In this document: piece after piece, positions 16,676-24,569 of the stretch | Position numbering within the stretch: position 1 is the first letter of the stretch | Layout: every line of letters begins with the position of its first letter | Assembly: GCA_029213065.1 (NCBI GenBank) | Contig: JARGPH010000002.1 | Coordinates: 275,161 to 339,160 of the forward strand | DNA from: Verrucomicrobiales bacterium | GTDB lineage: Bacteria; Verrucomicrobiota; Verrucomicrobiia; Verrucomicrobiales; DEV007 | Length of the DNA: 64,000 bases | Direction of reading: 5' to 3' | Notes under the pieces: generated by a model | Seen by the model: the letters and a program-made list of their open reading frames with translations, nothing else | The model's database searches: none | Told to the model about the DNA's origin: nothing | Program-made: the position numbers and the translations under genes

Positions 16676-16704
16676 CATTTAGGCGCGATCAGATAGATTG
16701 TCAA
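16676..16704 (-). promoter_or_regulatory. Sigma70-like promoter of rplI
   Basis: On the minus strand a perfect TTGACA (16704-16699) is followed, after 17 bases, by TAAATG (16681-16676). The start codon of rplI is 38 bases further. The same architecture (TTGACA, 17 bases, TAAGTG) is present upstream of rpmF at 38690-38718, which supports both. Confidence 0.65.
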
Positions 16705-16762
16705 CCCAGTCTCGACAAGATTTAGAAAAGTTAATTAAGTTTATCACCTTTCCAGACCGATT

Positions 16763-17344
16763 ATGGCCGAAGTTCCCTCCACTTTCCAATTAAAACGCGG
16801 CGAATCAGCGCCTGATTTCGAACTTCCTGACGGGAAAGGCGAAATTCATCAGCTTTCCAACCTCGTTGCCGGTAAAAAAGGTCTCGTTGTGGCCTTTGTT
16901 TGCAATCACTGCCCCTTTGTCGTTCATCTCGCAGAAGCACTGGGCACTTTTGCCGCTGATGTCGCCGGTAAGGGAATTCAAACCGTGGCGATCAGCGCCA
17001 ATGACGTTTCGAATTACCCTGCCGATTCTCCGGAGAGGATGGTCACGTTTGCTGCGGAGAGTGAATGGCACTTTCCCTATCTATACGATGAGTCCCAGAA
17101 CGTGGCCAAATCCTACGCCGCCGCCTGCACACCCGACTTCTATCTTTTCGACTCCTCACTCAAGCTCGTCTACGCGGGACAGTTCGATGACAGCCGTCCC
17201 GGGCGTGGTACCGCTGACGGCGCCGATCTCCGGGCTGCGGTGGACCAGCTCCTCGCCGATCGTGCGGTTCCGGAGCCCTGGTATCCGAGCAGTGGTTGTA
17301 ATATTAAGTGGAAGCCGGGTGAGGCGCCTGATTACTTTGGATAA
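16763..17344 (+). CDS. Thioredoxin-fold peroxiredoxin-like protein
   Basis: The protein has 193 residues and belongs to the AhpC/TSA-like thioredoxin family. It opens with the usual GESAPDFELPDG segment. The active site is FVCNHCPFV with cysteines 47 and 50 in a C-x-x-C arrangement, characteristic of a widespread subgroup of redoxin proteins. AISANDVSNYPADSPERM and the CTPDFYLFD stretch follow, as in homologues. No signal peptide is visible, so it is probably cytosolic. A thiol peroxidase or disulfide-exchange role is likely, but the partner is unknown. It is followed 16 bp later by a lipoprotein gene, probably in the same transcript. Confidence 0.88.
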   Translation: MAEVPSTFQLKRGESAPDFELPDGKGEIHQLSNLVAGKKGLVVAFVCNHCPFVVHLAEALGTFAADVAGKGIQTVAISANDVSNYPADSPERMVTFAAESEWHFPYLYDESQNVAKSYAAACTPDFYLFDSSLKLVYAGQFDDSRPGRGTADGADLRAAVDQLLADRAVPEPWYPSSGCNIKWKPGEAPDYFG

Positions 17345-17360
17345 GAGCCCGCCCCCGGAC

Positions 17361-17816
17361 ATGAGTCGTTGTTTCATTCTTCTTTCCCCACTTCTGCTTT
17401 TGATCACGCAGTGCAGCACCGCACCGGTCACGAAAAGCGCGATGGGCCTGCAACCGGTCGGCTCTGCGCAGCTCGTGATCTCCCGGGCGGAAGTTCAGGA
17501 TGGAAAACTCTACGTGGCGGGAAGGCTTTTCAGCCCGCTCAATACCTTGAACCGGGCAAAGGTAAAACGCTCCGGTGGCACCGCCCGCATTTCAATGACA
17601 CAGGCGATGCTGCGGATCGACGGCAGCCCTGACTTCACCGCTGTGGTCGTCCTCGATTCCAAAATCAACTCCGTCGTGATCGGAAAAGACAGGCGCGAGA
17701 TTTGGAATCGCAGCGAAGGCGTCAAAGTGCAAACCTCGGACACGGCCGGGCAAACACAGCGGGCGATGCAAGACCTCGAATCGCGAGTTCAGGGCGTCAT
17801 GCGGGCCTTTGATTGA
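17361..17816 (+). CDS. Putative lipoprotein
   Basis: The protein has 151 residues. The start at 17361 gives a short lipoprotein signal (MSRCFILLSPLLLLITQC, lipidation at cysteine 18). The mature part is mostly beta and includes the pattern VGSAQLVISRAEVQDGKLYV. The C-terminal helix ends QDLESRVQGVMRAF. I do not recognise the family. It lies 16 bp after the thioredoxin-like gene and is probably co-transcribed with it. It would be anchored in the inner or outer membrane facing the periplasm. Confidence 0.65.
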   Translation: MSRCFILLSPLLLLITQCSTAPVTKSAMGLQPVGSAQLVISRAEVQDGKLYVAGRLFSPLNTLNRAKVKRSGGTARISMTQAMLRIDGSPDFTAVVVLDSKINSVVIGKDRREIWNRSEGVKVQTSDTAGQTQRAMQDLESRVQGVMRAFD

Positions 17817-17864
17817 GCAGTCGCAAACGATTTTGATTTCGTGAAATCTAAATTTTACTCCTTT

Positions 17865-19229
17865 ATGATCAGACAGTTAACTTTCCTGACACTGGTATTG
17901 TGCCTTCTCCCTTCGGGGTTTTGCCTCGCCTCCCCCAATATCATCTTCATCGTCGCCGATGACATGGGCTATGCGGATATTTCCTCCTTCGGCGCACCCG
18001 ATCTGAAAACGCCAAACATTGATGCTCTTGCCGCTGAAGGAGTTCGCTTTACCAATATCTACGCGATGGGTCCCGAATGCACCCCTTCCCGGACCTCCTT
18101 TCTCACCGGTCGCTACCCGCAGCGTGTCGGCGGGATGGAGTGTGCTATCGGAACCGGCAACGTGGGCCGCTACGATGATGCGATTCGCCTCGCGGAGAAA
18201 AATGACCTCGGGCTTCCGGCTGATTACGCCGTGCTTGCCCCCACTTTAAAAAAGGCGGGTTATCACAATGGCGTTTTCGGGAAATGGCATCTCGGCTATG
18301 AGGACAAATTTTCACCGCTTGACCAGGGTTTCGATGAATTCACCGGGTTTCTCGGCGGGAACGTCGAGTATTTTCGTCATACAGAGCTGTCCGAACTTGA
18401 GGTTTATCTGAAAGGCAGAAAGCCGGTCAAACGCGAAGGCTACCTTACCGATCTCATCACGGAGGACGCTCTTACCTTTCTTGATCAACGCGCCGGGATC
18501 CCCGATGTGCCCTTTTTCCTCTATCTCCCCCACGCCGCACCGCATTTTCCTTTCCAGGGACCCGATGATGATCTCGGTCGCCTTCCCACCGAAGAGGAAT
18601 GGATGGAGGGAAAACGGGAAAACTACATCGAGATGATGAAGCGCCTCGACTGGTCCGTCGGCGAAATCGTTAAAGCGCTCGAAATTCACGGCATGACAGA
18701 GAACACCATCGTCGTTTTCACAAGCGATCACGGGGCAATGAAACCGGGGCTGAATGACCCGTGGCGGGATTTTAAAGGCACCCTGTTCGACGGCGGAATT
18801 CGCGTGCCTCTCATCGCGAGATGGCCCGGTAAGTTGGCCGGCGGGAAAACCAGCGAGCAGGTCGGCACTCTCATGGACGTGACCTCAAGTTTTCTCCATG
18901 CTGCCGCGCCGGACAAGGTTGGAGACCTCGAGCTCGACGGCATCGATCTGTTTGGTCATGTCATCGCAGGAGAACCTGACCAACCGCGAACCCTGCACTG
19001 GCGGGCGAAACGTGGCGACCGAACCTGGTGGGCGATCCGCGAAGGAAATCTGAAATACCTCAGAAAAAAGGAAGCCGGCCAGTCAGAGGAATGGCTCTTC
19101 GATCTTTCCAGTGATCCCGGCGAACAGGAAAACCTTTTCGGCCCCTCTCATACCGCCGAACTGAACGAGCTCCGCCGGCATCTCCACGAATGGGAAGCCG
19201 AAGTCGCCCCGACTCGAGGTCAGCCCTAG
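17865..19229 (+). CDS. Secreted sulfatase (formylglycine-dependent)
   Basis: The protein has 454 residues. A signal peptide (about 1-22, ending FCLAS) precedes the sulfatase fold. Metal-ligand residues are visible in IVADDMGYADIS (D32, D33), and the catalytic cysteine is C72 in ECTPSRTSFLTGRYP, the C-x-P-S-R motif that is converted to formylglycine. GKWHLGY and the second metal site FTSDHG follow. Family members hydrolyse sulfate esters of polysaccharides or small molecules; the substrate is unknown. A GTG at 17841 would add eight residues, but the ATG at 17865 gives a cleaner signal. The next gene is another sulfatase, 61 bp downstream. No sulfatase-maturing enzyme is present in the window. 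Confidence 0.9.
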   Translation: MIRQLTFLTLVLCLLPSGFCLASPNIIFIVADDMGYADISSFGAPDLKTPNIDALAAEGVRFTNIYAMGPECTPSRTSFLTGRYPQRVGGMECAIGTGNVGRYDDAIRLAEKNDLGLPADYAVLAPTLKKAGYHNGVFGKWHLGYEDKFSPLDQGFDEFTGFLGGNVEYFRHTELSELEVYLKGRKPVKREGYLTDLITEDALTFLDQRAGIPDVPFFLYLPHAAPHFPFQGPDDDLGRLPTEEEWMEGKRENYIEMMKRLDWSVGEIVKALEIHGMTENTIVVFTSDHGAMKPGLNDPWRDFKGTLFDGGIRVPLIARWPGKLAGGKTSEQVGTLMDVTSSFLHAAAPDKVGDLELDGIDLFGHVIAGEPDQPRTLHWRAKRGDRTWWAIREGNLKYLRKKEAGQSEEWLFDLSSDPGEQENLFGPSHTAELNELRRHLHEWEAEVAPTRGQP

Positions 19230-19290
19230 GCTCTTATTTCTCCGGAATTACGGAGTATCGCGAATCGTGAGGTCGTGCTTCAGTCAGGGC

Positions 19291-20766
19291 ATGAGCACTC
19301 GTCGTCGATTCATCAAAACCGCTGCCGCTGCATCGGTCGCAGCACCTCTCGCTGCTTCCCGGGCGGCTGAAGACCGGAAACCCAATATCCTCTACGTTTT
19401 TTCCGATCAGTGGCGGGCCACCGATCACGGGTATGCGGGGAATTCTGATGTGATCACACCGAATCTCGATAAGCTTGCGACGCAGAGCGTGAACTTCACT
19501 CACGCGGTTTCAGGGATTCCGGTTTGCTGTCCTCACCGCGCATCATTGATCACCGGTAAGTACCCGCTCACGCATGGCCTCTACTTGAACGATCTCTCGC
19601 TTTCAACCGATCACCGAAGCGTCGCTCACTGTCTCAACGACGGTGGTTACAGCACCGGTTGGATCGGGAAATGGCATATCGATGGTCAGGGCCGGAGTGA
19701 ATTCACTCCCCCTGAGCGACGTCAGGGCTTCCAGTACTGGCGAACCCTCGAATGCACTCATGACTACAATCACTCCCCCTACTACGGCGATTCTCCTGAG
19801 AAGAAAATGTGGGAAGGTTATGACGCTATTTCTCAAACCGAAGACGCGCAGGAGTATCTCGAGAATTACTCCCGTTCCGGGACCGATAATCCCTTCGCGC
19901 TCTTCCTTTCCTGGGGACCACCGCACGCGCCTTATCATACCGCTCCCGAGGAGTATCAAAAGCTTTACGCCGACAAAGAGATCACGCTGAGGGAGAACGT
20001 TCCACAGGAGCACGAAAAAGCGGCCCTGAGGGACTATCGGGGCTACTACGCTCACATGACCGCGCTCGATCACTGCATGGGCGATTTGCTCAAGACCCTT
20101 GAGGAGACCGGCCTCGCAGACAACACCATCGTCGTCTACACCTCGGATCACGGCGACATGATGCATACCCGCGGCGCGATGAAGAAGCAGCAGCCCTGGG
20201 ATGAATCGCTGCGCGTTCCCTTTCTGGTGCGTTGGCCTGAGAAGCTGAAGAATCAGCCGCGGGAGATTTCGATGCCGATCGACACACCGGATATCATGCC
20301 GACCTTGCTGGGGCTTGCTGATCTCAGCATTCCGGAAGAAGTCGAAGGAATCGACCGCTCAAAGGTGATACTTGGAGCCGAGGCGCCCGATGACAACCAC
20401 GCCGCTCTCATGACCTGTCCTGCCCCCTTCGGACAGTGGAGCCGCGACCGTGGTGGCCGTGAGTACCGCGGCGTCCGCACGACACGCTACACCTATTGTC
20501 GCGATCTCAACGGTCCCTGGTTGTTTTATGACAACGAGACCGATCCGTTCCAGCAAACCAACCTCGTTGGCAAGCCGGAGCACGCCGCGCTTCAGACGAA
20601 ACTCGACGAGCGCCTCAATGCGCTCTTGAAGCAGACTCGCGATGAATTTCTTCCCGGCCCCGAGTTGATCAAACGCTCCGGCTACGTCGTCGACCCGAAG
20701 GACGAAACGGTGAACTACAAGATTCCCTTCAACTCAGCGAACCTGACGAAAAGCCCATTGGTGTAA
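19291..20766 (+). CDS. Tat-exported sulfatase with CCPHR active-site motif
   Basis: The protein has 491 residues. The N-terminus is a twin-arginine-like signal (STRRRFIKTAAAASVA) ending near ASRAAE at about 26. Sulfatase features follow: FSDQWRATDHG (D39 and Q40 at the first metal site), the active-site motif CCPHR at 79-83 in a C-x-P-x-R register, GKWHIDGQGRSEFTPP and YTSDHGDMM at the distal metal site. H replaces the usual S at motif position 4, and R83 is retained. The second position is itself cysteine, which some subfamilies also have. The substrate is unknown. The start at 19291 was chosen because it puts the Tat signal at the N-terminus. It probably forms a pair with the preceding sulfatase, which uses Sec export instead. 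Confidence 0.88.
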   Translation: MSTRRRFIKTAAAASVAAPLAASRAAEDRKPNILYVFSDQWRATDHGYAGNSDVITPNLDKLATQSVNFTHAVSGIPVCCPHRASLITGKYPLTHGLYLNDLSLSTDHRSVAHCLNDGGYSTGWIGKWHIDGQGRSEFTPPERRQGFQYWRTLECTHDYNHSPYYGDSPEKKMWEGYDAISQTEDAQEYLENYSRSGTDNPFALFLSWGPPHAPYHTAPEEYQKLYADKEITLRENVPQEHEKAALRDYRGYYAHMTALDHCMGDLLKTLEETGLADNTIVVYTSDHGDMMHTRGAMKKQQPWDESLRVPFLVRWPEKLKNQPREISMPIDTPDIMPTLLGLADLSIPEEVEGIDRSKVILGAEAPDDNHAALMTCPAPFGQWSRDRGGREYRGVRTTRYTYCRDLNGPWLFYDNETDPFQQTNLVGKPEHAALQTKLDERLNALLKQTRDEFLPGPELIKRSGYVVDPKDETVNYKIPFNSANLTKSPLV

Positions 20767-20793
20767 ATAAAAGTGCCAATCCGGGCGTAAGTG

Positions 20794-20808
20794 CCTTTTG
20801 CCAAAAGG
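20794..20808. repeat. Short perfect hairpin CCTTTTGCCAAAAGG
   Basis: A 6-bp inverted repeat with a 3-base loop lies 28 bp after the sulfatase stop. A nearly identical element, GCCTTTTGCTAAAAGGC, is at 26790-26806, followed in both places by a loosely similar stretch ending CGCTCTTA or CGTTCTTA. This suggests a dispersed intergenic element or a weak terminator. Confidence 0.4.
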
Positions 20809-20896
20809 GACATTTAACGACGCGCTCTTATGCGGTCGTAACGGATCCTCTAAGAAATTGTTTTACAATGTAAATACATTTCGGTAATCTGGCTGG

Positions 20897-22063
20897 ATGT
20901 TAGATTTCCTGTCCCGAAGAGTCTTTATTTGCTGCTCACTGGTTTTCCTGGCAGCTCCGGAAATGGTGCTCTCCTGCATCAACACCAGTTACTCACGCAA
21001 GCACGAGAAACAAATCACGAGCGACCTTCCCCGACTCATCTCCGGTCAGTTCGCCACGCACGGCGACGCTTTCTATGAGCAGCAACTCGTCTGGACAACG
21101 CGGCTGATCGAGCTCCAGCCGGATGATTTCAGCGCTCGAATCGACCGTTCTGCGGCACTTCTAAAGCTGCAGCGATACACCGAAGCGGAGTCGCTCCTCC
21201 TGCAGATTGAAAAGGACACTCCCGGACAATACAAGACCCACGCGAATCTAGGCGTCCTCTACAAGAAGATGGGTGAGATCGATAAAGCGGTTCAGCATAC
21301 GAAACGCGCTTTGGAGATACAGCCGGAAGGTCACCTCGGCCTCGGTGATTACTATCTACAAATGCTCAAGTGGAAGAAGGAGAACCCCTTCCCCGAAGCC
21401 GCTACAGAGAATTTTCTCGGTGTGAAATATGAGGCTGGAACTAAGGCAACTGCGAATTCGCCCTTGGCGAACGAGGAGTGGTTGAAGACTCTGATCATAT
21501 CAGACCGCCATTTCCATGACGTATACTGGGTCCTCGGGGATGTCCTTTTTGAAAAGGGTGATCTCCAGAATGCGATGCGCAGCTACCAACGGGCAGGAGC
21601 GCACCTGGAGCACTCCGCATCTGACCCGGAAATGCCGCGAACAGAGAAAGTTGGACATACATTGTTGAGCCAGCGCATTGATCTGGTCCAAAAAGCATTT
21701 TGGGAGCGTGCTGAAGGAAGTGCTGACTTGGTTTTTGACGTCAATTATTATACTCAGATCGAGTCAGAGATCTCGACTGCCAATAAATGGCTGAGTTCTT
21801 TCCAAAAATCGGAAGCGGAACTGATAGCCGATGGCATGAGCCCGGATTTCGATGAAGTGAATGCAAGGATGAAGGAAAAGCGTATCTCCGAGCCGACGTA
21901 TCTGGACCTCGGGGTGTTTGAAGGAAAGGAAGTCGAGGAGAATGGTACCGCTCACATCGCCGGCACCATTCTCGCCGCAGCGGTTGCACTCATGGGGCTC
22001 ATCATCCTCAGTGTCGCCGGGTACGGCCTTGTCCGCTTTTACCGGTCACGACTTGTGGCATAG
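20897..22063 (+). CDS. TPR-repeat membrane protein
   Basis: The protein has 388 residues. An N-terminal hydrophobic segment (about 9-30) ends at LSC, which could be a lipoprotein signal or an uncleaved anchor. Tetratricopeptide repeats lie around 65-150 (TRLIELQPDDFSARIDRSAA, LGVLYKKMGEIDKAVQHTKRALEIQP), and a further TPR-like unit near 215 (YWVLGDVLFEKGDLQNAMRSYQ). The C-terminus has one clear membrane helix (about 357-380) and a short basic tail. The domain between the ends would therefore be periplasmic and tethered at one or both ends. The function is unknown. The gene is single, with a 130-bp leader upstream. Confidence 0.68.
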   Translation: MLDFLSRRVFICCSLVFLAAPEMVLSCINTSYSRKHEKQITSDLPRLISGQFATHGDAFYEQQLVWTTRLIELQPDDFSARIDRSAALLKLQRYTEAESLLLQIEKDTPGQYKTHANLGVLYKKMGEIDKAVQHTKRALEIQPEGHLGLGDYYLQMLKWKKENPFPEAATENFLGVKYEAGTKATANSPLANEEWLKTLIISDRHFHDVYWVLGDVLFEKGDLQNAMRSYQRAGAHLEHSASDPEMPRTEKVGHTLLSQRIDLVQKAFWERAEGSADLVFDVNYYTQIESEISTANKWLSSFQKSEAELIADGMSPDFDEVNARMKEKRISEPTYLDLGVFEGKEVEENGTAHIAGTILAAAVALMGLIILSVAGYGLVRFYRSRLVA

Positions 22064-22202
22064 CACTTTCAAATTCTTGAAAAAGCCGACTCAGCTGTTG
22101 CGGGATCAACAACCGGAGAACTTTCCGCAGAATTCAACATCATCGGCGGTGCGATTCCTGAAGAGAGCGAGGAACGGCGCAGGCAATAAAGTCGGGCTGT
22201 GC

Positions 22203-22760
22203 TCAGGATCGGGGTTCTGGATCCACGAGTGGCTGAACGATAGCCCATGCCTCGCGGCCTTCGATCAACCGGTAGCTTATAATGACATCTCCATCGCCGA
22301 GCTGAGCACCGACCAATCCTCCATCGTGAGCGCAAAAGAAGCGTTCCTCGCTTCCGGGGGCTTCGGGCAGGTGAAAGCTGTCCATGACCCGTATCCGACC
22401 GAGCGCGGTCTTGAGCCCGTCGTTAAAGATCACTCCCGGCTGCATCGCAGTTTCCAGATTGGCCTTCTCTTCATCGGTAAAGTGCAGGAGATGATCAATC
22501 CAGATTTGGCGCGCTTCTTCGTTGCTCACTGAGGACGCCCTGTGCGCCATCCCATCACTGTTGACATGAACCCACATGAAGCCGCCTTCCGCGCAGCAAT
22601 AGAGCAATCTCTGCCCCTTGCTATCGTCCAGCCTCGTGACGAATTCCCAGCTGGGAAAGCGATCGTGTTCTGTCAGGTGACTGACGGGAACATCCTCGCC
22701 AATCCCGCTATGCAGTTGCGAGAACGAGGGCAATGAGACTCTGTTAAATTCAACACTCAT
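22203..22760 (-). CDS. Hypothetical protein, 185 aa
   Basis: I do not recognise this protein. It has 185 residues, no signal peptide and no membrane helix, with mixed alpha/beta character. Notable parts are RLLYCCAEGGFMWVHVNSDG near residue 50 and YRLIEGREAWAIVQP near the end. It lies 30 bp downstream of another small orphan gene on the same strand, so the two are probably co-transcribed. A plus-strand frame covers the same region but shows no protein-like pattern. Confidence 0.5.
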   Translation of the reverse strand: MSVEFNRVSLPSFSQLHSGIGEDVPVSHLTEHDRFPSWEFVTRLDDSKGQRLLYCCAEGGFMWVHVNSDGMAHRASSVSNEEARQIWIDHLLHFTDEEKANLETAMQPGVIFNDGLKTALGRIRVMDSFHLPEAPGSEERFFCAHDGGLVGAQLGDGDVIISYRLIEGREAWAIVQPLVDPEPRS

Positions 22761-22790
22761 GAGGATTTGTTAGATGAGGGGTCGAGAGTC

Positions 22791-23138
22791 TCACTCTATC
22801 TCCATCGCCTCCACCACCTGATTTTTGATCGCATCAGAGACTTCCCGAGCCGGTTTGCGTTTGAAATCCGAAAACGATTGTCTCGAATCATCGTGCATGA
22901 ATCCGAGTCCGCCCATGGCGTCGCCTGCCTTCCAATGCATCCCTTCCGGCAACCGGGGATAGAAATACCACCTTACCTCGTCCTCGTCCCGGTGGGGCTC
23001 CACGTAGCAATCGACCGTAGTAACGCTGTCCTCTTCCGACCGGGAAAGAATTTTGTTCTCCATGCGAGTAAGGTCAGCAGAAGAAAGTAACTCCTCAAGT
23101 CGGATTTTGGTGCAATGAGAGAGTCCGATTTTCTTCAT
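22791..23138 (-). CDS. Hypothetical protein, 115 aa
   Basis: This small acidic protein has 115 residues and no signal or membrane segment. It contains DCYVEPHRDEDEVRWYFYP, which looks like a beta hairpin, then GDAMGGLGFMHDD and a C-terminal helix. It begins with an ATG right beside a palindromic intergenic repeat, and it precedes the 185-residue orphan by 30 bp. No family is recognised. Confidence 0.45.
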   Translation of the reverse strand: MKKIGLSHCTKIRLEELLSSADLTRMENKILSRSEEDSVTTVDCYVEPHRDEDEVRWYFYPRLPEGMHWKAGDAMGGLGFMHDDSRQSFSDFKRKPAREVSDAIKNQVVEAMEIE

Positions 23139-23139
23139 C

Positions 23140-23172
23140 CAACCCTGTTAGATTGGTGACCTGACAGGGTTG
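23140..23172. repeat. Dispersed palindromic element, second copy
   Basis: CAACCCTGT (23140-23148) and ACAGGGTTG (23164-23172) form a perfect 9-bp inverted repeat with a 15-base spacer that includes GGTGACC. The arms and the GTGAC core match the element at 2896-2948. It lies between the start of the 115-residue gene and the end of the beta-helix gene. Confidence 0.6.
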
Positions 23173-23200
23173 GGTTGTCTCGGAACTCACAGATCCGGCG

Positions 23201-24349
23201 TCATAGGTTCCCTTGTTTTTGCGAGTCCTCGAACGGAATGACGGTATTGCCGGAGGGTTCCGGGCCACTCCCGGGTTGTAGGTACCAGGTTCGGGTTGTT
23301 GCGCCGTTGCTAAGTATATTGTTTGTAACCGCAACCCCGGATGGATTCGCAAACGTTTTGCCTCCGGCAGTCACGAGGATGAGGTGAGGCCGGTTCCCGT
23401 TAGGCCTTGCATCAATGTAGTTGCTGTCGATGACTACTGATTTGGAATCATTTACTACCATGATAACTCCGTTGGGTTGCTTCATGGAGCCGCCGACAAT
23501 GGTATTCCCTGATAGGTGGATATTCTCAGATCGATCTTCGACGTGAAGCGCCTCCGAGCCATAATTCCGGATATGACAATTCGTGACGGCTCCTGTTTTG
23601 ACATTCGCAAAGCCGACCGCAAAGCCTGCACTGGCGGTTTGAGAGAGATTATCGCGAAAGGTACAGTCGCGAACAGTGATGTTATTCATTTTGCCTCGAG
23701 GTGAGTTGAACTCGAGATCTGAAGCGTGATTGTTTACAAAGAGGCAGCGTTCCACGAGGACCGATTCCAAGCTGCCGACGGCATTATTTGCCTGAAAGAG
23801 CCCGAAGCTGCAGTCTCTGATTTCAAGCCCGTGAAGGAGTAGACTTTTGACATTCCCGACACCTACTTGAATGGCGTGGCAATACTTCTCCGGATACAGC
23901 GTCTTGTTGCCGGCGATCGTGCAATTGCGAAGCGAGACATTGCTCAGTTCCCCGAAGACCGGAAAAATCACGATAGGAAAGTCGGCTCCGCGTTCCACTG
24001 AGATGCCTTCAATCGTGACATCGCTGGAAACTTTCAAGAAGTCACGGTGCTTCACGGCGCCTTGAGAGGACTCGAGAGAGAATTTGGACTTACCGCTTTG
24101 CCCGAGGAGGGTCACCCCGACGGGAATCTTCAGCGACTTGTCATTGAGCGATACCCGGTAATTCCCGGGGGGCACGTAGAGGGTATCCCCCGCCTTCAGC
24201 GATGCGAGCGCGTCTCCGAGTGCTTCCCGGTTATCCGTCGTGCCATCACCGATCGCTGCGAATGGAGCTTTCGTAAGGTCGATCGTATCCGCATAAATCG
24301 GGAAGGAGTAGCTGAGGAGCAAGATAAGGATTCCGGAGATGTGAGACAT
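23201..24349 (-). CDS. Secreted right-handed beta-helix (pectate-lyase-3-like) protein
   Basis: The protein has 382 residues. A signal peptide (about 1-20, SFPIYA) precedes a classic N-terminal cap of pectate-lyase-superfamily proteins, AIGDGTTDNREALGDAL near 31-47, followed by DTLYVPPGNYRVS. The rest is a series of parallel beta-helix coils rich in N and V (NVSLRNCTIAGN, SVLVERCLFVNNHASD, MNNITVRDCTFRDN, GAVTNCHIRN, NIHLSGNTIVGG). This fold binds or cleaves acidic polysaccharides, but no catalytic residue set can be assigned by eye. The start at 24349 places the signal peptide at the N-terminus. The neighbouring genes are unrelated. Confidence 0.83.
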   Translation of the reverse strand: MSHISGILILLLSYSFPIYADTIDLTKAPFAAIGDGTTDNREALGDALASLKAGDTLYVPPGNYRVSLNDKSLKIPVGVTLLGQSGKSKFSLESSQGAVKHRDFLKVSSDVTIEGISVERGADFPIVIFPVFGELSNVSLRNCTIAGNKTLYPEKYCHAIQVGVGNVKSLLLHGLEIRDCSFGLFQANNAVGSLESVLVERCLFVNNHASDLEFNSPRGKMNNITVRDCTFRDNLSQTASAGFAVGFANVKTGAVTNCHIRNYGSEALHVEDRSENIHLSGNTIVGGSMKQPNGVIMVVNDSKSVVIDSNYIDARPNGNRPHLILVTAGGKTFANPSGVAVTNNILSNGATTRTWYLQPGSGPEPSGNTVIPFEDSQKQGNL

Positions 24350-24527
24350 AGATTCGTTCAAAGCTGGATCTCCGAAGTACAATCTCTACTCACTTTATAG
24401 TCAACGACGTTCGTTGCCTAAGCCGACGATGCCCCCTGCTTTCGCCGCCGACAGGGCCGCTTCCATCAGCAAAAATAAGGGAATTCGAAACCCTTTTGTA
24501 ACAATTCATTTCGCGCTTTCTATTTGT

Positions 24528-24569
24528 ATTACCGAAATTTTATCTTATTATGGTAATTATGGGAATTAC
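24528..24569 (+). promoter_or_regulatory. Two alternative hairpins around the start codons of the coiled-coil gene
   Basis: GTAATT (24553-24558) and AATTAC (24564-24569) flank a 5-base loop ATGGG, so the second in-frame ATG (24559) lies in the loop. ATTACC (24528-24533) can instead pair with GGTAAT (24552-24557), which overlaps the first arm. The two pairings exclude each other. They might control which start is used, though the stems are short and AT-rich. Confidence 0.3.
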
